A stretch of 16,041 nt of DNA from Giesbergeria sp. (GCA_030690515.1 JAUYGP010000276.1:1-16041); one strand, 5' to 3'; counted from the stretch's first letter, positions 1-6,853 are shown. Made by a program: numbers and translations. Notes: a model not told the origin generated them from the letters alone.

Positions 1-607
1 CCGCGTTGCGCGCAGCGCGCGGGCGGTTGGCCTCGACCGCCAGGCGGGCCTTGCGCCACACGTCGAGCTTGCTGAGCTTGCCGTCGGCATAAAACTGGCT
101 GGCCGCATGGGTGCAACCGTCGTCGGCATCACGCAGGGCAAACCAGGCCCGCTGCACGTCGCCACCCGCGTTGGCCGGGGCGGTCCCTTTGATCTGGTCG
201 ATCAGCAAGGCATAGCAGCGCACCTCGCGGTCGTCCTGCATGCGGTACTGGGGGTGGTAGGCTGCAAACTGTGCCCAATCACGGCGCTGGCCCAGCAGCA
301 GCAGCCAGTCGTTGCGCAGGCGGTCTTCCTGGTAGGTGCCGGGGTAGCGCTGCAAAAAGGTCTGCACCTCTGCGCCGGTGGCCTCGTTCAACTGGGCCTT
401 GAGCGTCCAATAGGCCGCCCAGGGCTCCAGCGCATGGCCGCGCACGGTGGGCAAAAGCTGTTCGAGCTTCTTGCTGTCGCCCTTGCGAAAGGCTTTTTGC
501 ATCTCCAGCAAGGCATCATCGGCACGGTTTTGCGCCTGCGCCAGGGGCGTGCCCAGTGCCAGCCACGCACAGGCCAGAAGCGGTGTCAAAATCTTCAGTG
601 AATACAT
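1..607 (-). CDS. Lytic murein transglycosylase, Slt70-like (5' end only)
   Basis: Only the first 202 codons are inside the window; the reading frame runs off the left edge. The product starts MYSLKILTPLLACAWLALG and has a typical Sec signal peptide with a likely cut after AQA (about residue 25). An alpha-helical region follows, rich in W, L, Q and A (for example LEPWAAYWTLKAQLNEA and QRYPGTYQEDRLRNDW). It resembles the superhelical U domain of soluble lytic transglycosylases, which cleave the glycan strands of peptidoglycan in the periplasm. The catalytic lysozyme-like domain would lie outside the window, so the family call rests on the N-terminal part. The ATG at 607 was chosen because it gives a clean signal peptide; no strong Shine-Dalgarno sequence precedes it. 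It diverges from the cyclo-ligase gene with 14 bp between the two starts. Confidence 0.8.
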   Translation of the reverse strand, partial: MYSLKILTPLLACAWLALGTPLAQAQNRADDALLEMQKAFRKGDSKKLEQLLPTVRGHALEPWAAYWTLKAQLNEATGAEVQTFLQRYPGTYQEDRLRNDWLLLLGQRRDWAQFAAYHPQYRMQDDREVRCYALLIDQIKGTAPANAGGDVQRAWFALRDADDGCTHAASQFYADGKLSKLDVWRKARLAVEANRPRAARNA

Positions 608-621
608 TGGGGGATTATGTG

Positions 622-1194
622 ATGGACAAAACAGCCTTGCGGCGCGCACTGGTAGAACAACGCCTGAACATGCCCGACCGCCTACAGCGCGCCGACTTGT
701 TACAACAGGCCATGCGCATCTGGCTGATCGGTCGGCCCGATACCGTGATCGGCGCCTACTGGCCCATCAAGGGCGAGTTCGACCCCCTGCCCGCGCTGCA
801 CCGCTGGAAGGAAGACGGGGAACTGCTCGATGAATCGCAGCTGCGCCGCATTGGCCTGCCGGTGGTGAACAAGCAGCACAAGACGCTGACCTTCCACGCC
901 TGGTACCCCGGCTGCGAGATGGAAGAGGACGCCTACGGCATCCCCAAGCCCAAAGGCACCGAGCTGATCGTGCCCACGCTGCTCTTCGTACCCTGCGTGG
1001 GCTACGGGCCGGGCGGTTACCGGCTGGGCTACGGTGGTGGCTTCTATGACCGCACCCTGGCCACATTGGAGCCCAAGCCGTTTACGGTAGGGCTGGGCTA
1101 CACCCAAGGCTATCTGGACGATTTTGAGCCCGAACCACACGACCTGCCGCTGGACGGCATCCTGAACGACAACGGGGTAGTGTGGCCTGTGTAG
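622..1194 (+). CDS. fau: 5-formyltetrahydrofolate cyclo-ligase
   Basis: The 190-residue protein has the size of this family. The enzyme uses ATP to convert 5-formyl-THF into 5,10-methenyl-THF in the cytoplasm, recycling an inhibitory folate. The hallmark glycine-rich motif near the C-terminus is present at residues 127-144 (GYGPGGYRLGYGGGFYDR). The substrate-side stretch YWPIKGEFDPLP lies near residues 46-57, and an N-terminal basic helix (KTALRRALVEQR) matches the usual start. The ATG at 622 is preceded by a GGGGGA ribosome site about 8 bp upstream. Longer in-frame starts exist to 556 but would run into the divergent transglycosylase gene. In E. coli the gene is known as ygfA or fau. It is the only gene in its transcription unit visible here. 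Confidence 0.93.
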   Translation: MDKTALRRALVEQRLNMPDRLQRADLLQQAMRIWLIGRPDTVIGAYWPIKGEFDPLPALHRWKEDGELLDESQLRRIGLPVVNKQHKTLTFHAWYPGCEMEEDAYGIPKPKGTELIVPTLLFVPCVGYGPGGYRLGYGGGFYDRTLATLEPKPFTVGLGYTQGYLDDFEPEPHDLPLDGILNDNGVVWPV

Positions 1195-1303
1195 GGCGCC
1201 CGCTGGGTTGCTGCGGCAAGTTGGTCGGTTCTGCGCGGTGGGGTTGTTCAAGCCGGTGAAGGCAGGAGCTGGTGCGGCCCAACGTCGAATTTCAGCGGGC
1301 GCC
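1195..1303. repeat. Element bounded by 11-bp perfect inverted repeats
   Basis: GGCGCCCGCTG at 1195-1205, starting at the base after the cyclo-ligase stop codon, is repeated in inverted form as CAGCGGGCGCC at 1293-1303. The 87 bp between them have no coding sequence. It could be a large imperfect terminator structure or a small miniature element. I see no flanking target duplication. Confidence 0.45.
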
Positions 1304-1340
1304 GTAGACGATCAGTCTGCAAAAGAATGCTAGGTGGAGG

Positions 1341-1703
1341 TTACCTTGCAAAACCAACCACAAGGTGGGACACAAGAGCAGAAGCCACCAACCACCAGCC
1401 AAGCACGGCTCCTCCCCGGCGGAACGCTCTATAGCGTAGCTCATTATTTCTAGTGTCATAGTGATCAACGACTGCTGAAAGCAGCACGGCAGCACCCACC
1501 AGTAGCGCCGCAGCCATCAACCACGCAGGACCACCTTTAAAAACCGCAATGCGGATTCGACGACCAGAAAGATCTACATGCGCCGTGAACAGACCTACCA
1601 CACCGTAGGCCAAGAGCACGACTGCTAGAAAGGCGTTGGCAACCCGTTCTCTACGAGGAACGGCGTTCGGTTTATAGGATTCCATCTCCCCTCGGCGCTT
1701 CAT
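1341..1703 (-). CDS. Small hypothetical membrane protein
   Basis: The family is not recognised. The 120-residue product has a basic N-terminus (MKRRGEMESYKPN then RRERV) and three hydrophobic stretches at about residues 21-45, 57-82 and 96-118. This fits a three-helix inner-membrane protein. The start at 1703 is supported by AAGAGGT about 9 bp upstream. A second ATG at 1685, with GAGGGGAG just before it, is an alternative that would remove six residues. The base composition is lower in GC than the flanking housekeeping genes and codons such as CGA, AGA and ATA are used, which suggests a recent arrival. A possible short reading frame upstream (minus strand, 1936-1700) would overlap its start by 4 bp, but I do not trust it as a gene. 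No function can be assigned. Confidence 0.5.
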   Translation of the reverse strand: MKRRGEMESYKPNAVPRRERVANAFLAVVLLAYGVVGLFTAHVDLSGRRIRIAVFKGGPAWLMAAALLVGAAVLLSAVVDHYDTRNNELRYRAFRRGGAVLGWWLVASALVSHLVVGFAR

Positions 1704-2109
1704 ATTTGCGACCTCTTAGCGAATAGAAAGGATTCACCCACCCGAGTGATCCGCGCAGTTGCGAGGGACAACATCAAGGTGCCACGATGGGACGTGCAAT
1801 CTCTCATCAACTCACTCGATTCGTGGAAAGGGGAAATCTTGACTTCCATTTTCACCAAAGAAACCGATCTCACCAAGAACGGTTTTTCTATTCCCGGCGT
1901 GGACGCATTGGGCAAACCTCCATTGGTACGACCCAATGCCCCTCACACCAATCTGCGCGAAATCAATGCAGGCGGCACAGTCAGCCCACTTCAAACCATG
2001 AATTTTGGAGCGTGACAGACCGCTCTACTGCGGATCGTTGACGCATCCGTGCTCTACCCACGGCGCCGCATAGCATCGAAGCATGGATCACCGAGCGCCG
2101 CACCAAATC
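1704..2109. other. Low-GC stretch without a convincing gene
   Basis: About 400 bp lie between the small membrane protein and the PaaX operator. Two short overlapping frames exist. One is on the plus strand from a GTG at 1746 to 2015 (89 codons). The other is on the minus strand from a TTG at 1936 to 1700 (78 codons). Neither has a clear ribosome site, a recognisable domain or a better codon pattern than the other, so either may be chance or the remnant of a decayed gene. No tRNA, repeat or insertion sequence is seen. Confidence 0.4.
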
Positions 2110-2146
2110 ATTACACATATTTTAAACTGTTTAAATTTTGTGTAAT
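2110..2146. promoter_or_regulatory. 37-bp palindromic operator upstream of the PaaX-family gene
   Basis: The outer arms ATTACACA (2110-2117) and TGTGTAAT (2139-2146) are perfectly inverted. The inner arms TTTAAAC (2121-2127) and GTTTAAA (2129-2135) are also perfect and share one central T. Only two base pairs per arm fail (2118/2138 and 2120/2136). The site is AT-rich in a GC-rich context and ends 11 bp before the ATG of the repressor gene. This is where an autoregulatory operator would be expected. A TAATAT at 2143-2148 could act as a -10 box, which would give a nearly leaderless transcript. No Shine-Dalgarno sequence precedes the ATG, which agrees with that reading. Confidence 0.75.
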
Positions 2147-2157
2147 ATTCAAGCGCC

Positions 2158-3051
2158 ATGTCCCATAACACCCCGACCAAAGTCCAGCCCAAGCACCTGT
2201 TGCTGGAATTGCTGCTCGCCAGCGGTGACGACGCGCTGCCCGTCAGCCATGCCGTGGCAGCAGGCGCGGTGTTCGGTCTTAGCGAAAACCATGTACGCGT
2301 AACCTTGGCGCGGCTGGCCGCGCAGGACATGGTGCTGACCACCGAGCGCGGCGCCTACCGCCTGGGCCCGGCGGCGCGCAGCCTGGCGCAGGATGTGGCG
2401 AACTGGCGCAGCACCGCGCAGCGCCTGCGCCCCTGGAACGGCCAGTACGTGGCCGTGCACTGCGGCGCACTGGCGCGCAGCGACCGCAACGCCACCCAAC
2501 AGCGCGAGCGCGCCCTGCACCTGCTGGGTTTTGCCGAGCTGCAGCGCGACTTTTATGTGCGCCCCGACAACATCGAGCCGGACATCGCCGCCATCCGCAA
2601 GCGCCTGCACGCGCTGGGGCTGGAACCGCAGGCCGTGGTCTGCGGCTGCACCTCGCTCGACGCGGCGACCGAAGCCGCCGTGGACTTGCTGTGGGACGGC
2701 GCCGCCCTCAACCACGCCTACCGCGCCACACAACAGCGGCTCGAGGCCTGGCTGGCCGGTGCGGCGCACCTGCCCACGCCACAGGCCGCACGCGAATCCT
2801 TCTTTCTCGGCGGTGCGGCGATCCGCCAGCTCGTCTACGACCCGCTGCTGCCCGAGCCCATGGTGGACGGTGCGCTGCGCCAGACCTTCATCGACAGCGT
2901 GCACGCCTTCGACGCGGCAGGCCGCGCCATCTGGAACCGCTTCTATGACACGCTGCCCACCCCCGACACAGCGCCCCGCAAGGCGCGGCTGCGGGGCGCT
3001 CGCAGCGCAACAAACAGGCCAACTGATTTCACTCCGGAGACACCGCCATGA
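2158..3051 (+). CDS. PaaX-family transcriptional repressor
   Basis: The 297-residue protein has the two-part layout of PaaX, the phenylacetyl-CoA-responsive GntR-like repressor. An N-terminal winged helix-turn-helix covers about residues 10-75 (PKHLLLELLLA, then FGLSENHVRVTLARLAAQDM and the wing TERGAYRLG). The central region follows, and the PaaX C-terminal domain covers about 185-265 (DPLLPEPMVDGALRQ and AAGRAIWNRFY). The last 30 residues are a poorly conserved basic, proline-rich tail. The gene overlaps the acyl-CoA dehydrogenase gene by 4 bp (ATGA), so the two are co-translated and the dehydrogenase is the likely target pathway. The near-perfect palindrome at 2110-2146 is probably its own binding site. 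The effector is unknown; an acyl-CoA is the obvious candidate by analogy with PaaX. The ATG at 2158 lacks a Shine-Dalgarno sequence. Confidence 0.88.
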   Translation: MSHNTPTKVQPKHLLLELLLASGDDALPVSHAVAAGAVFGLSENHVRVTLARLAAQDMVLTTERGAYRLGPAARSLAQDVANWRSTAQRLRPWNGQYVAVHCGALARSDRNATQQRERALHLLGFAELQRDFYVRPDNIEPDIAAIRKRLHALGLEPQAVVCGCTSLDAATEAAVDLLWDGAALNHAYRATQQRLEAWLAGAAHLPTPQAARESFFLGGAAIRQLVYDPLLPEPMVDGALRQTFIDSVHAFDAAGRAIWNRFYDTLPTPDTAPRKARLRGARSATNRPTDFTPETPP

Positions 3052-4730
3052 ACGCCCTTGACGACACCACCCTGAACACCCGCTATCTGGCCAACACCCA
3101 TGTGGTCGAGAACGTGTCCTGCGAACTCGCGGACTACAACATGTACGCGCAGGACAATGCCCTGCGCGAGGCCGTGCAGCGCGAGGGCGCAGCCTGGGCC
3201 GACGCCGAGCTGCACCAGTTCGGCCAGCGCACCGGCTCGGCCGACTACCTTGAGCAAGGCAACCTGGCCAACAAACACCAACCCGAGTTGGACACGCACG
3301 ACCGCTTTGGCAACCGCATCGATCTGGTGAAGTTTCACCCGGCCTATCACCAGTTCATGGACACGGCCATTCAGCACGGCCTGCACTCCTCGCCCTGGAC
3401 CGACCCCAAAGACGGTGCCCATGTGGCGCGCGCCGCCGGCAATTACCTGCAATCCCAGGTAGAGGCGGGCCACGGCTGTCCCATCACTATGACTTTTGCC
3501 GCCATCCCCGCGCTGCGCCTGCAGCCCGACCTGGCCGCGCTGTGGGAACCCAAGATCACCTCCCGCGTGTACGACCCGCGCAATGTGCCGGTCGAGCAAA
3601 AACAGGGCGTGACCATTGGCATGGCCATGACCGAAAAGCAAGGCGGCTCGGACGTGCAGGCCAACAGCACGCGCGCCTACCCCGTGGGCCAGGGCGGCCC
3701 GGGCCAGGCCTATGAGCTGGTGGGCCACAAGTATTTCGTGTCGGCCCCCATGTGCGACGCCTTCCTGGTGCTGGCGCACACCGACAAAGGCCTGTCGTGC
3801 TTCCTGCTGCCGCGCTGGCGCCCGGACGGCACGAAGAACCCCATGCAAGTGCTGCGCCTGAAGAAAAAGATGGGCAACGCCTCCAACGCGTCGAGCGAGA
3901 CCGAACTGCGCGGCGCGCTGGCCTGGATGGTGGGCGAGGAAGGGCGCGGCGTGCGCAACATCCTCGAGATGGTGGCCATGACGCGCTTTGACTGCATGGT
4001 GGGGTCGAGCGCCGGCATGCGCATGGCGCTGTCGCAGGCGCTGCACCACTGCGCCCACCGCAGCGCCTTTGGTGCGCGGCTGAACGAGCAGCCACTGATG
4101 CAAAACGTGCTGGCCGATCTGGCTCTGGAGAGCGAGGCGGCCATGACCCTCTCGATGCGCATGGCGCGCGCGCTGGACCACCGCGAGGACCGCCACGAAG
4201 ACCTGCTGGTGCGCCTGGTGACCGCCGTGGGCAAGTACTGGATCTGCAAGCGCACGCCCGGCCACGCTTACGAGGCCATGGAATGCATCGGCGGCAGCGG
4301 CGTGATGGAAGACAGCATGTTCCCGCGCCTGTACCGTGAGGCCCCGGTCAACGCCATCTGGGAAGGCAGCGGCAACATCCAGTGCCTGGACGTGCTGCGT
4401 GCCATGGGAAAAACGCCCGAGGTGGTGGAGGCCTTCTTTGCCGAACTGCGCCACACCCAAGGCCAGAACAGCTTGCTCGACCAGCATGTGCGCAGCCTGG
4501 GCAAAGAGTTTGCCGACACCGCCGACCTGCAGTACCGCGCCCGCCATGTGGTCGAGCGCATGGCGCTGGCGCTGCAGGCCTCGCTGCTGGTGCGCAGCGC
4601 GCCAGCCTTCGTGGCCGACGCGTTCTGCGCCTCACGCCTGGCGCCGCAAGGCAGCTTCAATTACGGCGCTTTGCCGCGCGGCGTAGATGCGACCGCCATC
4701 ATCGAACGCGCCACGCCACGGCTGGACTGA
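3048..4730 (+). CDS. aidB: AidB-type acyl-CoA dehydrogenase family protein
   Basis: The 560-residue protein matches E. coli AidB along its length as I recall that sequence. Shared blocks are QVEAGHGCPITMTFAA (137-152), GMAMTEKQGGSDVQ (191-204, flavin and substrate site), LVGHKYFVSAP (224-234), MTRFDCMVGS (311-320) and YREAPVNAIWEGSGN (429-443). E439 in WEGSGN corresponds to the acyl-CoA dehydrogenase catalytic glutamate. AidB is an FAD flavoprotein induced by alkylating agents in enterobacteria and reported to bind DNA. Its physiological substrate is unclear, and it has been described as having weak isovaleryl-CoA dehydrogenase activity. Here it follows a PaaX-type repressor with an ATGA overlap and a GGAG ribosome site at 3036-3039. 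This setting suggests acyl-CoA control rather than Ada control. The C-terminal domain beyond 445 is the part used for DNA contact in E. coli AidB. Confidence 0.9.
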   Translation: MNALDDTTLNTRYLANTHVVENVSCELADYNMYAQDNALREAVQREGAAWADAELHQFGQRTGSADYLEQGNLANKHQPELDTHDRFGNRIDLVKFHPAYHQFMDTAIQHGLHSSPWTDPKDGAHVARAAGNYLQSQVEAGHGCPITMTFAAIPALRLQPDLAALWEPKITSRVYDPRNVPVEQKQGVTIGMAMTEKQGGSDVQANSTRAYPVGQGGPGQAYELVGHKYFVSAPMCDAFLVLAHTDKGLSCFLLPRWRPDGTKNPMQVLRLKKKMGNASNASSETELRGALAWMVGEEGRGVRNILEMVAMTRFDCMVGSSAGMRMALSQALHHCAHRSAFGARLNEQPLMQNVLADLALESEAAMTLSMRMARALDHREDRHEDLLVRLVTAVGKYWICKRTPGHAYEAMECIGGSGVMEDSMFPRLYREAPVNAIWEGSGNIQCLDVLRAMGKTPEVVEAFFAELRHTQGQNSLLDQHVRSLGKEFADTADLQYRARHVVERMALALQASLLVRSAPAFVADAFCASRLAPQGSFNYGALPRGVDATAIIERATPRLD

Positions 4731-4796
4731 AAACCCTGGCCGGGGCAGCGGCATCCGTCCACTGCGCGCCGCACCCCGCCCACCTTGCCGCACAAT

Positions 4797-4822
4797 GGGC
4801 CGCTCTTTCGCGGCTCATTTTT
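4797..4822 (+). terminator. Hairpin plus T-tract after aidB, within the GST leader
   Basis: GGGCCGC (4797-4803) pairs with GCGGCTC (4810-4816), giving seven pairs with one G-U, around a six-base TCTTTC loop. ATTTTT follows at 4817-4822. The hairpin sits 66 bp after the aidB stop and only 16 bp before the GST start codon. It may end the paaX-aidB transcript and could also attenuate GST expression. Confidence 0.6.
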
Positions 4823-4838
4823 CTTCAGCAGGTGAACC

Positions 4839-5522
4839 ATGCCCCAGCTCTACATCGGCAACAAGAACTACTCCTCCTGGTCCATGCGCCCCTGGGTGCT
4901 GCTGCGCCAGGCCGGCATCCCTTTCGAGGAAGTGCTCGCGCGCTTCGACAGCTTCGACCCCGATTCGCAATTCAAGGCCACGCTGGCCGGTATATCGCCC
5001 ACCGGCAAGGTACCCGTACTGGTCGATGGCGACCTGACGGTGTGGGACACCCTGGCCATTGCCGAATACCTGGCAGAAACCTATCCTGACAAACAGCTCT
5101 GGCCGCAGGACAAGGCGGCCCGCGCCCAGGCCCGCTGCGTTGTGGCCGAAATGCACAGCGGCTTTACCGCCCTGCGCGGCGCCTGCCCGATGAACATCGA
5201 GGCCGATCTGGCCCAACAAGGCGCCCTGATCTGGCGCGATCGCCCCGCCGTGCGGGCCGATGTGCAGCGCCTGATCGACATGTGGAGCGGCCTGCTGGCG
5301 CAATACGGCGGCCCGATGCTGTTTGGCGCATTCACCATCGCCGACGCCTTCTACGCGCCCGTCTGCATGCGCCTGCACAGCTACGGCCTGCCGGTGCCCA
5401 AGCCCATTGCAGACTATGTGCAGCGCGTACGCGAACTGCCGGGCGTCAAGGCCTGGATTGATGAGGCCCTGGCCGAGCAGGATTTCCGTGCGTTCGAGGA
5501 GCCTTACCGACTGGTGCGCTGA
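4839..5522 (+). CDS. Glutathione S-transferase family protein
   Basis: The 227-residue cytosolic protein has a thioredoxin-fold N-terminal domain (about 1-82) and an all-helical C-terminal domain (about 90-215). The glutathione-site signature is NYSSWSMRPW at 10-19, where a serine of the S-S-W-S stretch is the probable thiol-activating residue. Next are SPTGKVPVL at 53-61, with the cis-proline before V59, and VWDTLAIAEYL at 68-78, where D70-T71 replaces the usual E-S pair. The C-terminal FTIADAFYAPV motif near residues 166-176 is the conserved N-capping and folding element of GSTs. This subfamily is common in proteobacteria and has no firmly assigned substrate. The ATG at 4839 follows AGCAGGTGAACC, a modest ribosome site. 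The gene appears monocistronic. Confidence 0.9.
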   Translation: MPQLYIGNKNYSSWSMRPWVLLRQAGIPFEEVLARFDSFDPDSQFKATLAGISPTGKVPVLVDGDLTVWDTLAIAEYLAETYPDKQLWPQDKAARAQARCVVAEMHSGFTALRGACPMNIEADLAQQGALIWRDRPAVRADVQRLIDMWSGLLAQYGGPMLFGAFTIADAFYAPVCMRLHSYGLPVPKPIADYVQRVRELPGVKAWIDEALAEQDFRAFEEPYRLVR

Positions 5523-5589
5523 GCACGAGTACAGCGACGGGCATTTCCACTGGTTGTTCTGCGAATTCCACCAACAACGCTATTGCATT

Positions 5590-5625
5590 GATAGCATATT
5601 GCGCACGTTATACGGACGCTTGATC
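5590..5625 (+). repeat. Degenerate copy of a 36-bp stem-loop repeat (intergenic)
   Basis: This stretch downstream of the GST gene begins GATAGC, then GCGC and later GGACGCT, at the same spacing as the copies at 7215-7250 and 8061-8096. Hand alignment to the 7215 copy gives 19 of 36 matches, so membership is tentative. The flanks (TTTGATA to its right) are AT-rich. Confidence 0.35.
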
Positions 5626-5655
5626 CCTATTTGATACAAAAACGGTGGGGGGCCA

Positions 5656-5895
5656 TCAAGGCAGCGCATCGCCCGTAACCGCCGGAACGTCGGGCACCAG
5701 GGCCAGCGCGGCAGCAAATTCTTGCGCACTGGCACGCTGCCCGCGCTGTGCGATGTAGTCCTCGGTGGCCAGGGCTGCCAGCTTTTCGGCCAATGCAGTA
5801 GCCGCCAACTGGTTAACGGAGATGCCCTCCCGCTGGGCATAGAGCTTGGCGTTCTGGTGAATCGAGTGCGGCAAACGCAGGCTGAGTGTGCTCAT
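5656..5895 (-). CDS. Ribbon-helix-helix antitoxin (HicB-like)
   Basis: The 79-residue protein begins STLSLRLPHSIHQNAKLYAQ and continues REGISVNQLAATALAEKLAAL. This is the beta strand plus two helices of an Arc/MetJ-type ribbon-helix-helix DNA-binding domain (about residues 2-45). The C-terminal half, about residues 46-79, is the likely toxin-binding tail. It follows the PIN toxin gene and overlaps it by 4 bp (ATGA), with a strong GGAGGAG ribosome site ahead of its ATG. Such proteins neutralise the toxin and repress the operon. The palindrome overlapping the toxin start codon (6322-6343) is a plausible operator. The exact antitoxin family is uncertain because many short RHH proteins look alike. 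Confidence 0.82.
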   Translation of the reverse strand: MSTLSLRLPHSIHQNAKLYAQREGISVNQLAATALAEKLAALATEDYIAQRGQRASAQEFAAALALVPDVPAVTGDALP

Positions 5896-6323
5896 GGTGC
5901 TCCTCCATCCAATAGTTTCAAAAACTGACCGGGTGTGACCACCTGGACAGCGAACCCGCCCGCGGCGGCAAAGTCGCGCAGGTTATGGGTGACCAAAAAA
6001 TCGGCCGAGGCGTTGACGGCGGCTTCGAGCACCAGCTCATCGCTCGGGTCGCGCAGTTGGGGACGCCATAAAAAATGGACGTCCTGCTGGTGGGCCACCG
6101 CACACACCATGTCCAACACTGCATCAATCGCAGCCACTGGCAAAGACAACAGCCCAGGGCGGTGCAAAACGTCCTCGTACTCCATGGCCAATGGCACCGT
6201 CAAGTGCAACCCAAACTGACTGAAAGTCAACCGGCTGAGCAATTGAAACGAAGCGCCGTTGCGGGAACGAAGCCCGGCCACCAAGACATTGGTGTCCAAG
6301 ACGATCTGGGGCAAGCGCTTCAT
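5892..6323 (-). CDS. PIN-domain toxin (COG1569 type)
   Basis: The 143-residue protein has the PIN nuclease layout. It starts QIVLDTNVLVAGLRS with D10, then AMEYEDVL with E48, DPSDELVLEAAV with D95 and E96, and ADFLVTHNLRDF with D108, N114 and D117. These acidic residues form the metal-binding active site of PIN ribonucleases, which as toxins cut RNA and stop translation. All appear intact, so the toxin is probably functional. The order is toxin first and antitoxin second, coupled by an ATGA overlap. The start at 6323 fits the family (VLDTNV close to the N-terminus), although no Shine-Dalgarno sequence is visible. The pair may be a mobile or stabilising module between housekeeping genes. Confidence 0.88.
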   Translation of the reverse strand: MKRLPQIVLDTNVLVAGLRSRNGASFQLLSRLTFSQFGLHLTVPLAMEYEDVLHRPGLLSLPVAAIDAVLDMVCAVAHQQDVHFLWRPQLRDPSDELVLEAAVNASADFLVTHNLRDFAAAGGFAVQVVTPGQFLKLLDGGAP

Positions 6324-6343
6324 GGTATCGCCAATAATACCAT
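6322..6343 (-). promoter_or_regulatory. Putative operator of the PIN/RHH operon
   Basis: ATGGTAT (6322-6328) and ATACCAT (6337-6343) form a perfect 7-bp inverted repeat with an 8-bp spacer. The palindrome includes the start codon of the PIN gene (minus strand ATG at 6323-6321). This size and position suit a ribbon-helix-helix dimer that represses its own operon. A TATTAT on the minus strand within it resembles a -10 box. Confidence 0.5.
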
Positions 6344-6394
6344 CTTAAGAATTTCGCGCTTGCCTGAAGTGTCCGGTTTCCTTGCGAAATGAGC

Positions 6395-6853
6395 TCAGCC
6401 TTGCCGAAACTGCTTGCGCAAATACGGCCGGTGCCGCGCAATGTGCGCCAACTGTGCCGGAGCGATGGTGCCGCCCAGGGTCTCGTCCTCGGTGTTAAGC
6501 ACCGCATTGGCGTGCTGCATGGCGCGGGCCACCACCTCGGCCTCGCTCACGCCCTGCTGCGCGGCCAGGTCCATGGCGACGCGGCGCATGGCGCGCTGCG
6601 ACAGCATCCACATGGCGCCGAAGGCATCCCAGGCGCTGGCGGCCTCCAGGGCCTTCTCGCGATCTTCCAAAATTTCGTTCAGCGGTTTGGCCAACAGCGC
6701 CTGGAGGCCGTCCATCTGCTCCTGCAGTGCTTCGGCACGTTCCTGCAACTGCGCGGCCGCGGCCTCGGCGGCGTGGGGCGCGACCGGAGTGGGGATAGGC
6801 AGGCTGCCATCCAGATTGGGCTGGACGATGGTGATGGTGGGCGATGGGGACAT
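6395..6853 (-). CDS. Conserved-looking hypothetical protein with coiled coil
   Basis: The function is not recognised. The 152-residue soluble protein starts MSPSPTITIVQPNLDGSLP. An Ala/Glu/Gln-rich helix follows that looks like a coiled coil (about residues 28-75, for example AAQLQERAEALQEQMDGL). A second helical part includes SAWDAFGAMWMLSQRAMRRV and AQQGVSEAEVVARAMQHAN. The C-terminus is basic (HIARHRPYLRKQFRQG). The ATG at 6853 has GGAG about 8 bp upstream, and the codon use matches the neighbours, so it is very likely a real gene. It diverges from cca with a 71-bp gap and lies 71 bp upstream of the PIN gene on the same strand. I recall similar proteins in Comamonadaceae annotated only as hypothetical. 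There is no signal peptide or membrane segment. Confidence 0.75.
   Translation of the reverse strand: MSPSPTITIVQPNLDGSLPIPTPVAPHAAEAAAAQLQERAEALQEQMDGLQALLAKPLNEILEDREKALEAASAWDAFGAMWMLSQRAMRRVAMDLAAQQGVSEAEVVARAMQHANAVLNTEDETLGGTIAPAQLAHIARHRPYLRKQFRQG

Noticed and set aside
1277..1303. GCCCAAC followed by an inverted repeat, considered as an integron attC site
   Set aside because: No matching GTTRRRY core at the right distance and no cassette structure or integrase in the window.
1700..1936. 78-codon minus-strand frame ending in an ATGA overlap with the small membrane protein
   Set aside because: It has only a TTG start and no recognisable content. The overlap is suggestive but not enough to call it.
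1746..2015. 89-codon plus-strand frame from a GTG
   Set aside because: It has no ribosome site and no recognised domain, and a competing minus-strand frame covers the same DNA. A decayed gene remains possible.
2943..4547. 534-codon open frame on the minus strand opposite aidB
   Set aside because: It is antisense to a clearly recognisable dehydrogenase. The product is rich in His, Gly, Val and Ala, with no motifs, as expected for the shadow of a GC-rich gene.
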